A stretch of DNA of 8,790 bases, taken from positions 1 through 8,790 of the forward strand of contig JAIWOM010000051.1 of the NCBI GenBank assembly GCA_020216895.1, in the 5' to 3' direction. How positions within the stretch are numbered: position 1 is the stretch's first letter; each line of letters starts with the position of its first letter. This stretch comes from Microcella sp. (lineage in GTDB: Bacteria > Actinomycetota > Actinomycetes > Actinomycetales > Microbacteriaceae). The translations under genes and the position numbers were made by a program. The notes under the pieces are model-generated. The model saw only the letters and a list, made by a program, of their open reading frames with translations, made no database searches and was not told where the DNA came from. This document shows positions 7,578-8,790 of the stretch, one piece after another.

Positions 7578-8790
7578 CTACCGAGCGACGAGCGGGAGGT
7601 CGCCGACCAGTTCCGCCCGGTTCTCCGCGGTGTACCGGTACAGCCGCAGCACGCCGTCGACGACATCGCCGGCGTCATCGAGGGTGAGGGGGCCCGAGAG
7701 CCCGTCGTAGTCGATCGCGGGCTCGGTCTCGAGCACCGAGAGGCACTCGCCGAAGCTGGCGCAGGGCACGCCCGACCCGGCCGCGTCGGCGAGACTGCGG
7801 GCGATCGAGGGCCCGCCGTCGTCGTCGGCGAGCACCGCGGCGAGCGCCGCGAGCACGACGGCGTCGTAGGCCTCGGGCCCGAAGCGGGCGCTGCGCAGGA
7901 AGGGATCGGACTGCTGGAGCCGTGCGAGCAGCTCGTCGGAGACGACGGCGCCCTCAAGCACGCCGTTAACCCCCTCGAGCACGCCCGCCTCGACGGCCTC
8001 GGAGTAGTCGGAGAGGTTCTGCGAGGTGAGCCAGAGCGCCTCGGGCGCGATGCCCCGCTCGATGAGGGCGGTGAGCACGCGGGCGTTCTGCTCGGCGAGG
8101 CTCGCCCCGGTCGCGACGATGACCGCCTTCGGGTCTCCCCCGGCGACACTGAATGCCAGACGGGCGGGGTTGGTGGCCGCATCCAGCTGCTCGATGCCGC
8201 TCAATCGCATGCCGCGCTCCTCGAGCGCCGCGCGCACGGCGAGCTCGAAGGAGAAGCCGAGCGGGTCGCCGGTGGTCACGAGCGAGACGGCCTCGACGCC
8301 GTCGCTCTCCAACGCCTCGACGATGGCGCGGGCCTGCTGGTCGTAGGCCGGGATGGTGCGGAAGAAGACACCGGGCGGCGTGGCCGAGCGCACGGTCGGG
8401 TAGGTCGCGGCGGGAGAGATGACCGTGATGTCGGCGGCGGCGGCGAGGGGCACGAGCCGCTCGGCGAGCGCGGAGGTCGCCGGGCCGATGATGACATCGA
8501 CGCCGCGCTCGACGAGGTCGGCGAAGGCGGTCTCCAGACGGTCCTCCTCCGCGGTGCCCGAGTTGCGGTAGAGCACCTCGACGGGCTGGCCCAGCACCCC
8601 GCCGGCGGCGTTGATGTCGCGCACGGCGACCTCGACGGCGGCGACCATGCCCGGGCCGATGAAGGCGATGTCGCCCTTCATCGGCAGGAGCGTGCCGATG
8701 CGCAGCACGCCATCGCCGGTCGGCGCGAGGGTCTCGGTGGGCGTCGGGGTCGGGGTCGGCAGCGGACGCGGCGCGGCGCAGCCCGCGAGC
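7578..8790 (-). CDS. Second Liv-type substrate-binding lipoprotein, 5' end cut by window
   Basis: This extracytoplasmic receptor is a diverged relative of the neighbouring one. It stays open to the window end: 403 residues are present, and the first visible ones are LAGC, a lipobox whose Cys codon is at 8778-8780. Only the early part of the signal peptide (perhaps 15-25 residues) is missing. A Pro/Thr linker (RPLPTPTPTPTET) follows, then the Peripla_BP_6 domain beginning LRIGTLLPMKGDIAFIGP. Shared with the other receptor are YR.SG, V..IIG.A.S, DYS, YDAV.L.ALAA and IDYDG.SGP, plus a Cys pair (CASFGEC). SPAATYP retains the Ala-Thr expected for amino-acid binding. The usual Tyr-Gly is replaced: DPLG here against DAYG in the neighbour. 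No clear terminator separates the genes, so read-through into the neighbour is possible. The GTG at 8706-8708 is not the start, because the lipobox and linker lie upstream in frame. Confidence 0.9.
   Translation of the reverse strand, partial: LAGCAAPRPLPTPTPTPTETLAPTGDGVLRIGTLLPMKGDIAFIGPGMVAAVEVAVRDINAAGGVLGQPVEVLYRNSGTAEEDRLETAFADLVERGVDVIIGPATSALAERLVPLAAAADITVISPAATYPTVRSATPPGVFFRTIPAYDQQARAIVEALESDGVEAVSLVTTGDPLGFSFELAVRAALEERGMRLSGIEQLDAATNPARLAFSVAGGDPKAVIVATGASLAEQNARVLTALIERGIAPEALWLTSQNLSDYSEAVEAGVLEGVNGVLEGAVVSDELLARLQQSDPFLRSARFGPEAYDAVVLAALAAVLADDDGGPSIARSLADAAGSGVPCASFGECLSVLETEPAIDYDGLSGPLTLDDAGDVVDGVLRLYRYTAENRAELVGDLPLVAR
8743..8760. repeat. Hexanucleotide repeat coding for the Pro-Thr linker
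   Basis: GTCGGG, GTCGGG, GTCGGC run in tandem (plus-strand reading) inside the second receptor gene and encode part of its PTPTPT linker. The array is short but slippage-prone, so linker length may vary between strains without breaking the frame. Confidence 0.6.

Noticed and set aside
1822..8790. Identity as a urea importer (UrtABCDE), suggested by the long first permease
   Set aside because: The receptors start with LKIGTILPQSG and LRIGTLLPMKG rather than UrtA-like sequence as I recall it, the order lacks an adjacent urtA, and no urease genes are seen. The long LivH N-terminus also has a signal peptide and a sandwich-like domain. Amino-acid-type receptors fit better.

Overview
The window is GC-rich DNA of an actinomycete. 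The GC bias at third codon positions, GTG and TTG starts, actinobacterial-type IMP dehydrogenase, LxGC lipoprotein signals and weakly conserved -35 boxes all point to Actinomycetota. A member of the Microbacteriaceae or a close relative is my best guess, but this is inference without a database search. No rRNA, tRNA, CRISPR array, transposase or phage gene is visible.

Layout. (1) 1-1562: guaB (IMP dehydrogenase) on the minus strand, with a GC-rich hairpin after its stop. (2) 1563-1821: a divergent control region. It holds candidate promoters for both directions, a stable hairpin in the guaB leader, a pair of CCGGAAAC repeats 11 bp apart, and a short open frame that resembles the first residues of a response-regulator receiver domain. 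(3) 1822-5810: a tight plus-strand operon for a branched-chain amino-acid (HAAT/Liv) type ABC importer: livH permease, livM permease, livG ATPase, livF ATPase. LivH is unusual: a Sec signal peptide and about 110 extracytoplasmic residues precede the normal permease. (4) 5811-6091: a convergent intergenic region with one strong terminator hairpin per strand and a purine-rich stretch with a perfect 12-bp inverted repeat. (5) 6092-7348: a Liv-type substrate-binding lipoprotein on the minus strand, with a good promoter, an inverted repeat at the predicted transcription start and a repeat-rich candidate operator upstream. (6) 7578-8790: a second, diverged Liv-type binding lipoprotein on the minus strand, cut by the window end just upstream of its lipobox.

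How it works together. The four plus-strand genes supply the membrane and ATPase parts of one importer. The two minus-strand lipoproteins are probably alternative receptors delivering different ligands to it. The first keeps the Ser/Thr and Tyr-Gly features expected for amino-acid binding; the second has lost the Tyr. A similar sequence element, CC(G/T)G(A/T)AAC, occurs as a helically phased pair upstream of both the operon and the first receptor gene, so the two units may be co-regulated, perhaps by nitrogen status. The most unusual points are the receptor-like extra domain on LivH, the shared paired element and the dual receptors.
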